DNA of 64,000 nucleotides from Aphelocoma coerulescens (lineage: Eukaryota; Chordata; Aves; Passeriformes; Corvidae), in assembly GCF_041296385.1 (NCBI RefSeq), contig NC_091015.1:59338345-59402344 (forward strand), given 5' to 3'. Both the position numbers and the translations under genes were made by a program. Shown one piece after another: positions 12,454 to 25,905 of the stretch (positions within the stretch are counted from its first letter, which is position 1; each line of letters begins with the position of its first letter). The notes under the pieces are model-generated. The model was not told where the DNA came from. It was given only the letters and a program-made list of their open reading frames with translations, and did not search any database.

Positions 12454-12656
12454 GTTATTTTCTCTTTACTTTTAATTCTATTAGTAATAAAACCCTTTCA
12501 TTGTACTGCAGCTGTTTAAGGTTTGTGCCTGCTTTGCTTTTCTCCTAATTCTTATCTCACAGAAGGACAATAAGTAAGTAATGAATATTTTGAACCAAAA
12601 CCACTACACTTAATTGGTGTTTCTGCCTGGTTACAAACTCAACCCGCTACACTGGC

Positions 12657-13815
12657 AGATCTGGTTACCTGAAAGAAATTATCAGATTTGATGTGAAAAC
12701 ACATCTCAACTGGACCAGACTGGAAATAGATTAGAATGGAAATGTGGAGAGGGAATTGCAGGAAACTTTTGAGGAAAAAGGTTATAGTGAATGACTTGAG
12801 AAAGGAAAATACACTCTATTACTATAAACCACCTGTTGGAAAAATGATGAAAGAGGTTAATTGTTTATAAGAAATTTGTATTTTCTCCTCTCACCTAAAG
12901 CAGTCTCAGAAATTTTAGTCACTGAAAATGACTGTGTTAGTGAGTACCAATCTGCTCAGGATTAGCAGGGATAAACATGACTTCTGCATTTAAAATTTTA
13001 ACCTTTCAGAACTTTTAGATGTGATCAAAGGCCTTTTATATGGACAATATATACTAGCCTGACTGTGGATCACAAAAAGAATAGCTACCATTTAAATCAA
13101 ATTTAGAAATAAAATATGGGAAGTTGTATATCACGAGATGAGGTAGATTTTACAACTTCAATAATTAAATGAAATAGAGAATGTACATAATACATTTCTC
13201 ATCTATGAACACAGATTAGGCTGGATATAACAGGAGAGATTGTATAGTACAGATTTGACATATGTAATTTTTAAATCATAGAGGAGGAATGGCTAGAGGA
13301 TTACATACGTTTATTTCAGTAAATCTGAAGATGATGAAATCTGGATATTTTATCGTCAACATTACAAATGTCATCCACAGGTTACCAACACTAACTCAAA
13401 CATAAAAGCATGATGCAGCTATTGCCTAAAAGCACTAAGATCACTATAAAGACAGACGTTGGGCTGAGAGACATTTAATTAGATCAGCTGGCTACATTAC
13501 TGAGTGAGTTACTATTTCTGCTGGCTTTCACTAACAAATTGCCTCAGAATGTTAACCACCCATTCTTTTGCAGGTTGCCTTTAGCAAATGCTGCATTCAT
13601 TTGTAGTCACCAGTGCCCACACTGTTTAACTTCCAAAGCACTAGAACCTGGCCTTTAAATAGGATTGGTGGCAGCAATTGTGAGAAGAGTGTGGAAAGAT
13701 ATCTCAGAAAAATCAGGCTGTAATTCCATTTCAAGCAAAAATTAGAGAAAGTAGTGTTTTGTTCACAAAAAATTTTTGTACAAAGGCTACTTTTGACAAC
13801 TATCTTCAGGAAAAA
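12657..13815. other. Intronic sequence with a possibly constrained stretch
   Basis: No gene or repeat recognised. The stretch 13400-13580 is of mixed composition with no simple repeats and is a weak candidate for a conserved noncoding element; only alignment could tell. Confidence 0.4.
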
Positions 13816-13890
13816 CAGAATCAAAGAATCACAAGATCAGTTAGATTGGAAAACACCTCAGATTATCTAAGTGCTTCTGACAACCAACAC
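13816..13890 (-). mobile_element. CR1 3'-end fragment
   Basis: Plus strand reads AGAATCAAAGAATCACAAGA, then TTAGATTGGAAAACACCTCAG, the complement of a CR1 tail (terminal ATTCTATG-like repeat followed by the conserved GGTTGGAAAAGACCT region). Only the last 70-80 bp of the element are recognisable. Confidence 0.65.
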
Positions 13891-16800
13891 TTTTATGATG
13901 GAAAGATACCTGCAGCCACTATTCCATTCTATTCTACTATTCCATTAGAAAGAAAGCTTACTGTGTACACATGAAAACTTCAGCAGACAAAGCTGCAAGA
14001 ATTTTTGAAAATGCTACCTTGACCCTTGAAGACTATTCTAAATAACATCATTTGTGATAGTTATCTTAATCTTTTATGACTCTTTTTTTTTAAAGAGGAA
14101 ATGCATCCAAAGTGAAACAATATAGTGAAAAAGCACCACTTAGGATCACAGAGCTCTGCTCTCCTACAGCACTTCCCTGGGTTTCAGCAAGACTTTTCAT
14201 CCCTGTGTCAGGAAAGCAGATAAGGTTAATGGATGATGTGTTTTCATAAGCATGTTTCTCAGCTTGGTTATTCTGCCCTTTGAAATATGAAGCAGACTCT
14301 CTGAAGTCATACAAATAATAGTTTACCTGAGACCTTTAAAAGGGTGGTTGATGCCCTTGCCTTTGGCTGTATTTTCTTTACTGTGTCAGATAGGAACAAG
14401 AAGAATTGCTCTGTGAACAGGTGATTAAAACAAAGCAAAACAAATCAGAAAAGGAAAGGAAAAAATGTCTACCACCCTCTGCCCAAGCTTTTTCCATGAA
14501 TACAAATGAAACTGATAGAAACTGCAAGTGACAGGCAAGGATGATAAACCAATAAAGTAATGCACCACAAAGGGTATGTACAAAATAATGCAGTTATCAA
14601 CGCAAAACTTTCGTAAATTTTCTAAAGGAGCCATACACTGTTCTGTCAGATGAAGTCAAGATTGGTTTTTAATTTTCCTCTTGACATTTGCCAAACTGTT
14701 AAGTACTATCAGAAATTAATTATTGTTATTCAACCTTGTCTTGAACTTCAGGCGGGGTAGTTCAGCTTTTATTGTATCATGAAGGGGTAACCCTCATTTT
14801 GACTTTTGAACTTTAATTCTTGCTTTTACTGTTATTGATGCTAGTTTTACCAGTGTCTTTCCCCTGGGGAAGATTTTAAAGCTTTTCTTATTATTACAAT
14901 TCAGTAACTTAGTTCTGCCAACCAGATTTTCAGGTATGGGTATGGGTATCAGTAGATTTTTTTTCCCATATTCTCAAGTAGGCAGAAATCAGATGAAAAA
15001 AAAAGTAGTAAAAACATAGCAGAGAATGAAGTCTACTTTAAAAATACATACTGACTCATCTTTCGTGAATTACAGCCGTCCTGCTTGCCTATTTCCTACC
15101 CTCACTGTCTGCTACCAAATCAATGTAAGTCCCCAGGAACAGGATCTTCAAAAAATACAGGTTTCCACCCATGGCACACAGTCTCAGACACTTCTAGTGA
15201 GACAAGAAATATTTTCTCCTCCTTGGATTATACTGCTGACCTGAAAGGCATTAGCTGAGGGTATTCCACAGGATGTCAGAACGTGTTCCAGCCCTGGTTT
15301 TATACCCACTGCAGGTGCCCAGATGCCAGCAAGGGGGTCTCCTGGCTCTGCAGTGTCCATGAGGAGAGAACAGGCCCCAGCTCCAGTGCCCCCAGTGCAG
15401 GACTCAGCCATGGGCAGGCACCCTGGGGAAAATGCATCTGAGAAAGGACAGAACACTGCTTGGCAGTGAGGAGTGAGGAAGTTCGAGTCAAAGGGAAAGG
15501 GTTCTAGGTTTTTTGTAACTGTTTCTCACCATCAAACTCTATTTTAATTTACAAAAATTTGATTTACATTCCCTTAGAATATAAGTAAGGATCTGGCTCC
15601 AAATATTTTGGATCATAACTGAACATTAATCTAGTTTTATTGACAAAGCAAAAAGTAAATACCCTCATCTAACTATAGCAAAATAAGACAGTTCTGAACT
15701 CTGAAATCTGATGCCATTGACATCACACTACTTCCCAAATTCCTTGGGTAACAAAAGTGATGGAACACATAGAAGGAGTATATCCCTGCAAGTACCAACT
15801 GCAACAAGTAGAGAGAAAATGACAAGTATATTAAGCTACAAATATATTATCTATATCTACACCACATTATCTGTAAGCTACAAATACAATAGTTTTGTAG
15901 GTTAAATTGAAAAACCATCACTTATGTGGTAACTAGATGTGAGTTTTCAATCATGTTTCATAAAATTTAGAACAATTTGCTATTGTGCAAAGACCATGAC
16001 ATGCTACAATTCATATGAATTAATGGAAGATGGGAGTAATTATACAGAGACCATATAAAAACTATGATGAGATCTTTGGGAATCTCAAAATCAACAACTG
16101 TAATTTGGTTGAAAGTGGAAATATGTAACAGAAGGAGCACCTTTTCACAGTAATCAACAAAAGAGAATCCGGATATGCACCGGTCCAGTAACAAGAAATT
16201 CATTTACCTAAAGGAAGTGTTTTCTTAAGCTAACAGTCTGAACTGAACATTATTACATGCTTATTGTGGCTTTATTACTTACTGTGGAAAAGTAGTAATT
16301 CATACCAGGAAGCACTGGAAAGACAACTTCTATAAATGATGGCAATTTAGTTTAAATCTTTTGTGACATTCATGAGAGCCCATGACCAATAAAGATGTTG
16401 CCAAACCTTTTGGGAAAAAAAGGTCTGCTGGATTTCAGGAATGTTTTCCACATTCCTAAGCCTCTGTTTTCCAACTGATAGCTCCAACACGGACATGGAG
16501 ATCACTATCTTCACCTGTGGGACTCCTCATTGCAGAGATAACTACAAAGTGGTGATGGAGAGTGTTGCCTATACATAAAAAAAAAAACCATAAAGACCTT
16601 CATGTCTCAAGCAAAAGTTGCCCAGTTCCACCAGCTCTGCTTGCCGGACAGGCTGGAGATTAAATCCAGCAGTGAATGGAGGTTGGGCAAGGAGATAGGG
16701 GAGCATAGCTAAATGCTTTAATCAGGAGATACCAAAGTGCTGACATGGTCTTGGACTGCCCAGCGCTGTAGCCAGCTGAAAGGCCTCCTTCAGAAGACTT

Positions 16801-19800
16801 CACTGCTTCTCTACTGAATCAGACTGGGTCTCTGTGCCCTGTTCCCCCCTCCAGCATTTTGCTGGGAAGCAGCTCCATCAATGTTAAGATATCTGTAGAA
16901 AAGAACAGGAGATCTGAGGGCAAAGAAGTAGGTGGTTGAGAGGAAAAGTAGTCCAGAGGAGGACTGGATCCCTTTACAGATCACAGGACTGGCTGTGAAT
17001 ACAAAGGGAATATTTCTGGTATGGAAATTTTGGTGTACACAGAACTGAGAACAGTGATTCCACTACAGCGATACCAGTGTATATTATCTGTCAGTGGCTG
17101 TTACATTCACTTACATACATCACTTGTGTATTGAAAACACAGTAAGACAATCATCAGGCTTTCTAAGTGTTTTCATGTTGAAAACAATGCTATTGAGGAT
17201 CACTGCAAGCTGACAAAGTCTCTGGCAGACGGAAAAAACCTCACAAGCAAATGTGCTAACAACTATAGCTTTGCATCCACTAACCTCTAAAGGATGTACT
17301 TTGCTTCAAATGGATACATTTAGTAAGAAAATTGTAAGGATCTTATCACAATTGATTATGCATTACACATGCTACTTTAGACCCAATTTTGCCTTCAAAT
17401 ACCAGGATGTACTTTTCATAGAACAAGAAAAAGAAAAAAATATTACACCTAATTACTAAGAGAGAAAATGGGCAATATGCTGAAGTCCTGAGTTCAGCAA
17501 AGTTAACGAGGACAGAATTTCACTGAGCATATCTCAGCTTCCTTGACTTTACCTTTTAGTTGAGACAAACTGCTCTTTGTTTACTGCATATAATTTTTTG
17601 TGTTATTGCAATTTGCTGCTTGCTGGGCTTCCATCCCACTCCTTTAGACGTGAATAACAATGCATCTCGTCATTGATAACATCAAAATTCTTACTCACAG
17701 CTGAATACCAGTACAGATTAAATTGGAAGGTACTACTGTTTTCATAATATTTGCCTTTTTTTCCTAGGACTATAAGTAAGGAAGCATATTATCACTTCAT
17801 TCAGAAAATACACATGTAGTAACCTACAAGTTTAATAGTTTTCACTGCTCTGAGGTTATGTAGAGTGCAATGATCATCCACTGATTTAACTCATAGGGAC
17901 AAATCCCATTGTACATTTTCTTTGCTTTCTGTTTCAGCAGGGTTCTGTGGATATTAAAATTGTCATTATCTACCCACAGGCAGTTTCAAAATGCCCACGG
18001 GCATCTTGCTTAACTACTGCTTGAGGCTTTGGAAAAAAAGTAGTACCATACAAAGCTGCAAAACCTATAATATATATGTAGAAAAAATCTGTCATGTTGT
18101 GGTGTTTCAACCTGTAAGACATATGCTGGAGGTCTACAGCTGCCATTGGTAAAATAGCCTCCATATTCCTATGAATTCTACATAAAAACTTGCTAGCAGA
18201 ATCACATTGCTTAAGGCAGTCCTACATAAGACAGCAGGTTGAAAGATAAATGGGTCCCTGGGACGAAACTGATGATTTTTCTCAAGTATGAAGGATTATA
18301 GCACAATTTCATGAGCTTCTAGCAAAGACTTTACAGTCCCAACTGTGACTTAAAAAGACCTGATTCTAAACTGGGAAGAAAATTATGAATACATCTAAGT
18401 ATCAAGCAAGTATTCACAAGATTATTTAGGACAAGAGGTAAAGGAGAGTCTGCATCTGGCATCACAGGTCACTCCCAAGGAATACAGAAAAATAGTGCTG
18501 GGAAGTCTCAGAATGCTTGCATAATTGTTGGGAGAGAGCACAGGCTGTGTTACTTATTACCTACACTAATGTGGAATTAAGGACATCAATTAAAAACAAA
18601 CTATTCTTTACAAACTTGGGAAGACATACTGCGGAAAATGAAATCTTAATGGTATTGAACATCTGACACCAGATCAGAAGGGTAAAACAAAACTATAATA
18701 CAGAAAAATGTGAATTATTGAATTACCATTATTCTTCACTATTTACATAGAAACATAATCACTCATGCTAAACCAATAACAAAATATATTCTATTGAATA
18801 ACAGCTTCAGTGATGTGAAGTAGCAACTATCGTAGTGACCTTCCAAAGTTTTTAGAGTGAGGTAAATTTTATCTGAGAGCACAAAAAAATATTAGCTGAC
18901 AAGATCATCAATTTACATTCTTATACACTTGAATGCAAGTTCTTGGAATAAAATCTTTGGGAAAAAGGACAGTACTGTGGAATCCAGCAATGGAGAAATC
19001 CAGACTTGAAAACTGATGTTTTGTGTAAGAAAAGAAATGTGAGTCCCATATACGTAACAGAAGATGATAAAAAGAAAATCATGTGCTTAATCATACAGGA
19101 TTAGTGAGACCTTTACTTATAGTCCTGTTCCTAGTTCTGTCTACTACACTCAAAATCTTGCCATGACCAAGAAGGAAAACATATGGCAAGTGGAGGTAAA
19201 AATTCCACGTCAGTCCAGCTAATGCTAGCAATATAATAATTAAAATGGTATAATTAATAGGAAAAAAAAATCTATGAATAATAAAATTAAGTTTGTAATT
19301 CAAAATTTCCTAGTAGTTGTGCCTCTTCCTGATAATTTTGCTCACCTTCCCCCTGTCTCTTCAGGTTTTTTGGCTGACATTTCAGTTTTCCATGAGAAGA
19401 ACAGGGGAAAAGACAGCTATGGTAAGGTCTTAGCTAGAAGTTTGCTGTTTGTGGTGACAAGGCTCCATCATCAGCATTGGGGCCCCTTGTAGCTACTCTT
19501 ATACATTTCCAACCACAGTCCTTTTTCTTTATGCCCAGCCTAAATACTGAAAGTTGCACAGCAGCCATCCATAGTGGCAGGTCACACAAAGGGCTACTGT
19601 TACACAGGGGCTTCACAGTCTGCGGAATTCTCCAAGGGGAAATCCATCCAGGGCAGGCACCACTAGCAGCTGTTATCCAAGGTACAAATAGGTCAGGCCA
19701 AGGCAAACCCAGACATGCCCTGGGACCCTGTAGTCTCAGGTCAACACAAAGCCTCTATCATGATTTCTGTCACTAGTAAGGGCAAAAATCATGTGTCTTG

Positions 19801-22054
19801 CCTACAAGTTTACTTTAGAAAAAAACAACATTGATGAATTGAAAAAGGTTAGAAAGAACTACATGAGTTTAGTAAATTCACCTGTTTATTCGCAGAACCT
19901 TCTTGTGTGCACGATGAAGAAATTTTTGAGGAGGACTTTTATTTTTTGCTTTAGGTAGAAGACTGGTTCTGAGAATGGAAAGCTCCAAGTTGAATCTAGA
20001 CAAACTCAGGATCGAAATCTGATACATAATTTTAACTCAGGAGAAAATTAACCACTAGGGAGTAATTATCTGAAGATTTAGAAACTTTCTAGATCTTGAA
20101 ATAATTAGATGAAAATTGTCCTTAAAAAACCAAAACAAAACAAGAAAAGGAAAGCTAAGCAGGAGAAGATATCACTTAAGAAGTATTCATGTGGTAAAAC
20201 TATTTATTTTCTGTAAAGCAAGATGCTTCAGCTAAGTGGTGTTACTGGGTTGTTCTGACCATAGTCCATGGCAATCTTCCCTTTGGTTACCACAGAGTGA
20301 TTTAATTTGCCTATAATTCTAACGAGATATATCTTGGAAAATTTAGCAACAACAAAGTCTTCAATTAATAGTACCTGTGCTCATGATTTCTGAAGTCCAG
20401 ATTAAAAACATTAGAAACACAGACAGAAGGGACTATGCATGAATATTCCGATGCAATAAAAAAATTCCCTAAAAGCCAAAATGCTATGAAATAAAAGCTG
20501 CTAATGGCAGGTAGGTTATTTTTCATCTTATTAAAAGTTTTCTTGTTTTATTCAAAGATCTCATGAAGATACCTGTGTATATCCCTACGACAGACTTTTG
20601 TAATATTTTTTTTTCCATCGAGTAGTATCATCAGTACATTCTAGCAGAGAACATTTTATGTTACTTTATCCATTACACCACTATAGTTCAAAGGAATTAG
20701 AGCAAAAGGCCTGAATAATCATAACATGAGGAAATTAATGACCCAGAGGATGAATGGACTGTCATGACTATGTGCCAAAATGCTGTTTTTTTCTGTCTTC
20801 TGAACACCAAGGTAGAAGTAAACTGTGAAAATTAATGTTATCCAGCTCAAGTTGACATTTATATTTGAGTTACTGTTTTATAATACAATAGAGTATCTGA
20901 GACTTTAAAAAATACAGAATCATAGCCTAGATGCATTTTTTTCTGTATTTCTATTAACGTGTATTTCTGGAATGCCATGGCAAGAACAAGCATGTATTAT
21001 GCAGAAATTCTGGCACATCACTATTCTGTTATTTTAATTTCTGCCAGTCATTCTGGAGGCAAAAACATCATATAATTTAAAAAAATTCATTTCTTAGTGT
21101 ATCTGGCTGTTAGATTTTCTCTCTGGGTAAAGGGGCTTCCTTCTAAAACTTTTCTGACCCAGGCCTACTATTTTTCTATAATTACCATAAAATTAAAATA
21201 TTTAGAATTCATTACCACAGTAGCTGAAAATGGCTAATGAGCACTCTATGACCACTGATCATATAACCAACTAGCATTTAGAAGCACATTCAATAACACA
21301 GAGAAAACACTTTGTAGCCCCTTCCACCAATCAACTACTCACAAAGGAAGGAGAAGTTGATCTAAAGGTTCCTTCCATAAAAAAAAACCAAGATGGATTT
21401 CTTATCAACAAATATCAGCACTGGACTTCTAAGTACTTTCTTCTTTGATATAGAATTCACAATTTTTCCATATGCTCTACTCAATTAAAGCTGTAGTAGA
21501 AACAACATGGTCTTACAGAGTAGGCTATTTTAGACATGCACCAAAGCTAAACCAACTCGTTCCCTGATAATAGCCTAGGAGTTGTATAGAGGTCCAGGAG
21601 CAATATTTGGCTTTGGTATTCAGTTTTTTTCCTCCCCCTCACTTAAAGAAACATAGTTTTTGATCACATAGGATTCATTGATGCAGAAAGAACTTTTTTT
21701 TTTTCCCTGTGTACAACTCCACCTCTGCCCCAAGGATTTGGCTTATGCTTAAACCATTTAAACAACTATGTGGCTTATATGTCTGTCCAGTTTAAAAATC
21801 TAGTTTCCTATTTTTAAGTCAATTTACTCTTCATCCTGACCTAAGATTTCTGTAGCTACAACCCACTGTCACTTTCTACAGCAAAACTAGTAAACTTTGT
21901 AATAAAAGTAGCAGTTCTGCCAGGACAAGATAAAGCACTGTTCAAGCCCCTCAAACCTTTTGTAAATGCTTATGGGTTCCAATTCTACTTTTTAAGCCTG
22001 CAAACCCTTCACTTTTTAAGTTCTACACATTCCTCAACTCCTTTACTAAAAACT
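13891..22054. other. Long AT-rich intronic stretch
   Basis: No exon, LTR or LINE was recognised. A locally GC-richer block at 15250-15480 and another at 19320-19780 contain chance frames of 72-99 codons without known motifs. Poly-A and poly-T runs are scattered and short. Confidence 0.5.
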
Positions 22055-22109
22055 TTCTCCTCCTTTCTCTCTTTCTTTCTCTCTCTCTCTCTTCCTTTTC
22101 CTTTCTCTC
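22055..22109. repeat. CT-rich microsatellite
   Basis: Pyrimidine tract with CTTT units and an interrupted (CT)n core at 22078-22092. Confidence 0.85.
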
Positions 22110-25100
22110 ATATTCTAGGATAATAAATTACCTATTTCGACAGAGGCACAGACATTTTAAAAAGTATTTCATGTTACAGTGATTAGCAACTGCATTTTCC
22201 TTTACTGCTTGTACTTTGGTAGGATAAAATAAATGAGTCCATAGCTATACATCTGTTAGGTTTAAATAATACATGAAGGTAACTGGTAGCATGAAAAAAG
22301 GAGAAAACATATTTTTCAACGACAAAATTCTGTGTCTTCAAGTGTATTTCTAACATCAAATAGCAGCATTATACACTTAAATCAGGAACTTTACTTCTTT
22401 CAAAACATAATTATACTGTTCAAAGAAAACTACTGAAACTACTGTGTACTTTTATGAAGTGATACAATGCAGCTATACTTTGCAGGGCACATTTCATACA
22501 AACTGCATTATGAAATGTACCACAGAGATAAATAACAGTTACACAATCAAATAACAAACAATAGCAGAGAGAGAAGAACATTAAGTCATGAGAGATGAAG
22601 AAGAATATATTCTACAAAACTTCACAGGAAGATAGAGTCAATAAGACATATAAAAGCATTTCTAGGAGTCAAGAACAATAAAATAAAGGTTTTCAGAACA
22701 GCTAAAGTAAGACTGCATAAATAAGATACAGAAGGTCGCTACTATGTAAGCAGATGAAGGAGAGTTAGTTACAGCCACAGAACAAAAGTCATCACTTATT
22801 TTGTGCCATTTTCTGACTAATTGTCATATGGCCAGTGAAACATTAAACAGTTGAAACATGCTGACAACCACCAATGTAAAAGTATGAAAAATTGGCATGA
22901 CAAGCCCGAGTAAGTGCTGTCAATACTAAACATGCAAAATAAATGTCAGGGGAGTTATTTAACTAAACACTGGAGTAGTTAACCTTTGATGCTATGATTG
23001 ATCTTGAGTGAAAATAAGAAGCCACCAGAGGAAAGCAAGTATGCTGAAAAACTTGTTACTGTTTGTGGAGGTCCTAAATCAAAGAATCAGGTATTAATAA
23101 AGGAACAGATATTGTAGCTAATGGCCCCCTGAGCAATGCTTCATAGGAGTAAATTTAATATAATGGGCACCATACCATGCAGGAGAGATCATATCATAGC
23201 ATTAATACAAAATATAATTTTAAAAGGTAACTAGACCTTTAGAGAGGATAAAGGAGAATGAAACGTTGGTAAATTCTACAATGAACATTGAAGAAAGGAG
23301 TAATTTTGTTTTTTGAGTTAATGATTTTGAGAAGGTCAGTTTGTGTAACAGCACCAAGTTAACATCTTGCTGGAGTTTATTGAGCAGCCACAGAGGAACA
23401 GTCAGACAGAAAAAAGGTGTAAAGTACTGTAAAAACTGCAAAAATTATGCTATTGAAAAGGCAGATCAACCTCTTGATATAAAAGAGAAAAAGAGTACAT
23501 AGTGCCTTTCATGTTGAAGTGAAAAGAAACATGATAGGAGTTGGATTTCTTCTTTCCCCCAGAATTCTCTGTAGGTTGGTATTTTTCTTTTACCAGATAA
23601 GTGAAAAGACAGGTGAAAGTAACAGCTACCTTCACTAAAACTGACAGTGAATTTCCAGCTTTCTTTTGTAGAATAGGAAGTTAATAGATAAGGTGTATCG
23701 AAGACCGTCCTTATGTTTGCGTACAAATTGACCAGCACCATCAGCTTTAAAATGTCTAGAAAACTTTTCAGTCTCTTAAGTTTCAGGAATTTGATCTGAC
23801 AGGCATTCAGCATTTAATAGAAATCCAGGAAGATGGATCAGTAACATCCGTACAAAGGAAGCAAACATTTTAAGGGAAAAAATGAGAAGCTCTTAAAACT
23901 GTAAGGCTGAGTGAAATGAACACTGATAATAAGATAGCAGTGTTATGTGACTCACATCAGTGATGAATTGATCTATATTTATTTAGAACTAATTTCTCTT
24001 GTTTGCTTGTTCATTAACTGTCCGACATGAACAAAGTAAAGAAAATTTTGCATGATATTTCAATATGGAATAAGTCTTCCCTTTATATGATAACTTTCCA
24101 TACAATGCATTTAATGCAGGGGCTATTTAATGATTTAAACTTTGAAAATCAAACTATATTATATTACATATTATGCACCAGTTCTGCTCAAAAACTCTGA
24201 AAGCATTTCCCCTGCAATTAAGTATAGTAAGCAGTAGTTAATCTGTCAATTACAGTTGAGTCAATATTTCTGATTTGCATTTCAAAATGTTGCCTTAGAA
24301 ATGATCGTGTAAATCTGTGAGAAAATAAGGATGAACAGGTATAAATAAACCAAAAAAAAATCCTTCCACAAACTTGTTTGAATTAATCTCTGAACAAATC
24401 TACAAAAGCTAACACTGAAATCCATACAGTGTCATACAGACTAATCACAATAATCCCAATGTTGTGACATGAAAGATTATAAGAAGGACCAATGAAAGCG
24501 GTTGCCTAGATGTAAAAATTTCTGGCTGACAGAGAAACAATTTGGTGCCAAAATAGAAAGCTGAAGTCAAACTAACTGCTGCCCTCTAAAAAGTCTTTCT
24601 TAACAATGAAACTTATCACAATGACAGAAAAATAGAGATGTTATTGGAAGAATGCATGGCAACAGATAAATGCAACAAATGTACAAGCAACAGTTATCTT
24701 TTCAAGAAATAAGAATCAGATTGTTTTCCAAGGCACAAAATTAACTCCATAGGTCTGAAGGCTATAATACCTTAGAGAAATTGTCGGCTTTTGTTATATC
24801 ATGTCAGTTTGGTTTAAATTCTTGATCTAAGGGCCCTTGCAGGCAGTTGTAAGGGCTTTAAAATCCTAGGCACAATTACAAACACATGATGTTTTTCATA
24901 TCTAAGCACTTATTTATACTATGGAATTAAAATCTCTTCTCCAACTCCCCCAGCAGAAAAGTTTTGTACTAATTGGCACCGGAACACTGAATTTCTTATT
25001 CCCCAGCATCGTTTCTAATAAGAAAAAGTATAAATTTAATGAGTATTCCACTGAAAAACACCACCAAAATTGTTGCCGATGTAAAATGCATAGGCATAAT

Positions 25101-25870
25101 ATGTATGCATTTTCTAGAAATCAGAAAGTAGACTATAATAGTTTATGTCTCTCACTTGCCCTAAACCTAATAAACCATCTACACAGGTTTCTTTGGCTTC
25201 TGCTTTGGTTACTTTACACTGTTTTAAAAAATAAATATGACAAATTTCACAAAATTGGTGCGCTGTTAGTATAGGGTATCTACATTTGGCAATGGTAAGT
25301 CTAGATTACAGGCTGTGAACAGAAGCTGGCCTGAAAGATACTTCTGCAGGGCTTCTACATTTTCCTAGGAGATAAATTAGGGAACTAACAATGGGCAACC
25401 AGTCAATAGAGCCTGACTAGGCAGACATTTCCATCTGGGTATGTTCTCTTAGACAGAATGGTACCTGTTGCTCCTACCACAGTCAACTGAGATGGAAAGG
25501 AGGACATGAGAAGCCTTGCATGTTATGCTGCTTCTTCTGCTGCCAGTCTGAATATTGATCATCAAACTGGGACCCACCACAGATGGGGAACACTCACCTG
25601 GACACATAAGCACACACGAGAGGAATTCCAGAGTTGCTAAACAATCAAACTGGCTTTGGCTTCACTGAGAATCTTCTAATAAATTAGTCTCTTGTTTATA
25701 TCTCTCATTACATACATTATTTAGTATAGCTTTATTCATCATAAAGTGTCTGAATTTCTTAGTCTATCATAATAACATAATAGCCCATTTTACTGGTTCT
25801 TCAGAATGTTATCTTAACGAACAATTTAAGAGCTCTGATGCAACAGCACAAACCATAGCCTAATAATTAA
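22110..25870. other. AT-rich intronic sequence, nothing recognised
   Basis: A 117-codon plus-strand frame (24921-25274) and a 115-codon minus-strand frame (23466-23813) occur, but neither shows domains, plausible splice junctions or similarity that I recognise. Confidence 0.5.
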
Positions 25871-25905
25871 AGAATAGAATTACAGAATGGCTTGGGTAGA
25901 AATAC
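25871..25905 (-). mobile_element. Short CR1 3'-end fragment
   Basis: AGAATAGAATTACAGAATGG followed by CTTGGGTAGAA matches the complement of the CR1 terminal repeat and adjoining GGCTTGGGTTGGAA consensus. Only about 35 bp are recognisable. Confidence 0.5.

Larger units (their letters stand above)
11340..12651 (+). mobile_element. Long CpG-rich solo LTR, complete
   Basis: A complete 1312-bp LTR: TGTATTAGGTTGAACC at the start, CAACCCGCTACA at the end, bounded by an exact CTGGC duplication. U3 is unusually GC- and CpG-rich (about 11415-11900), with repeated CCAGGCCGGG-type units at 11484-11515 and G-runs. A TATA box (CTATATAG) lies at 12059-12066, with AATAAA at 12147-12152 and 12486-12491, then a T-run and a U5 end. 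No gag, pol or env sequence adjoins it, so it is a solo LTR. It is antisense to the host exon. Several overlapping frames of 60-177 codons within it are by-products of base composition, not genes. Confidence 0.9.
11335..12656 (+). repeat. 5-bp target-site duplication CTGGC flanking LTR
   Basis: CTGGC at 11335-11339 immediately precedes the TG of the LTR, and CTGGC at 12652-12656 immediately follows its CA. Exact identity supports both boundaries and insertion by a retroviral integrase. A 5-bp duplication is usual for class III/ERVL elements but does not settle the class. Confidence 0.9.

Noticed and set aside
20917..20932. Possible CR1 tail (ACAGAATCATAG)
   Set aside because: Only about a dozen bases match and no adjoining CR1 sequence follows.
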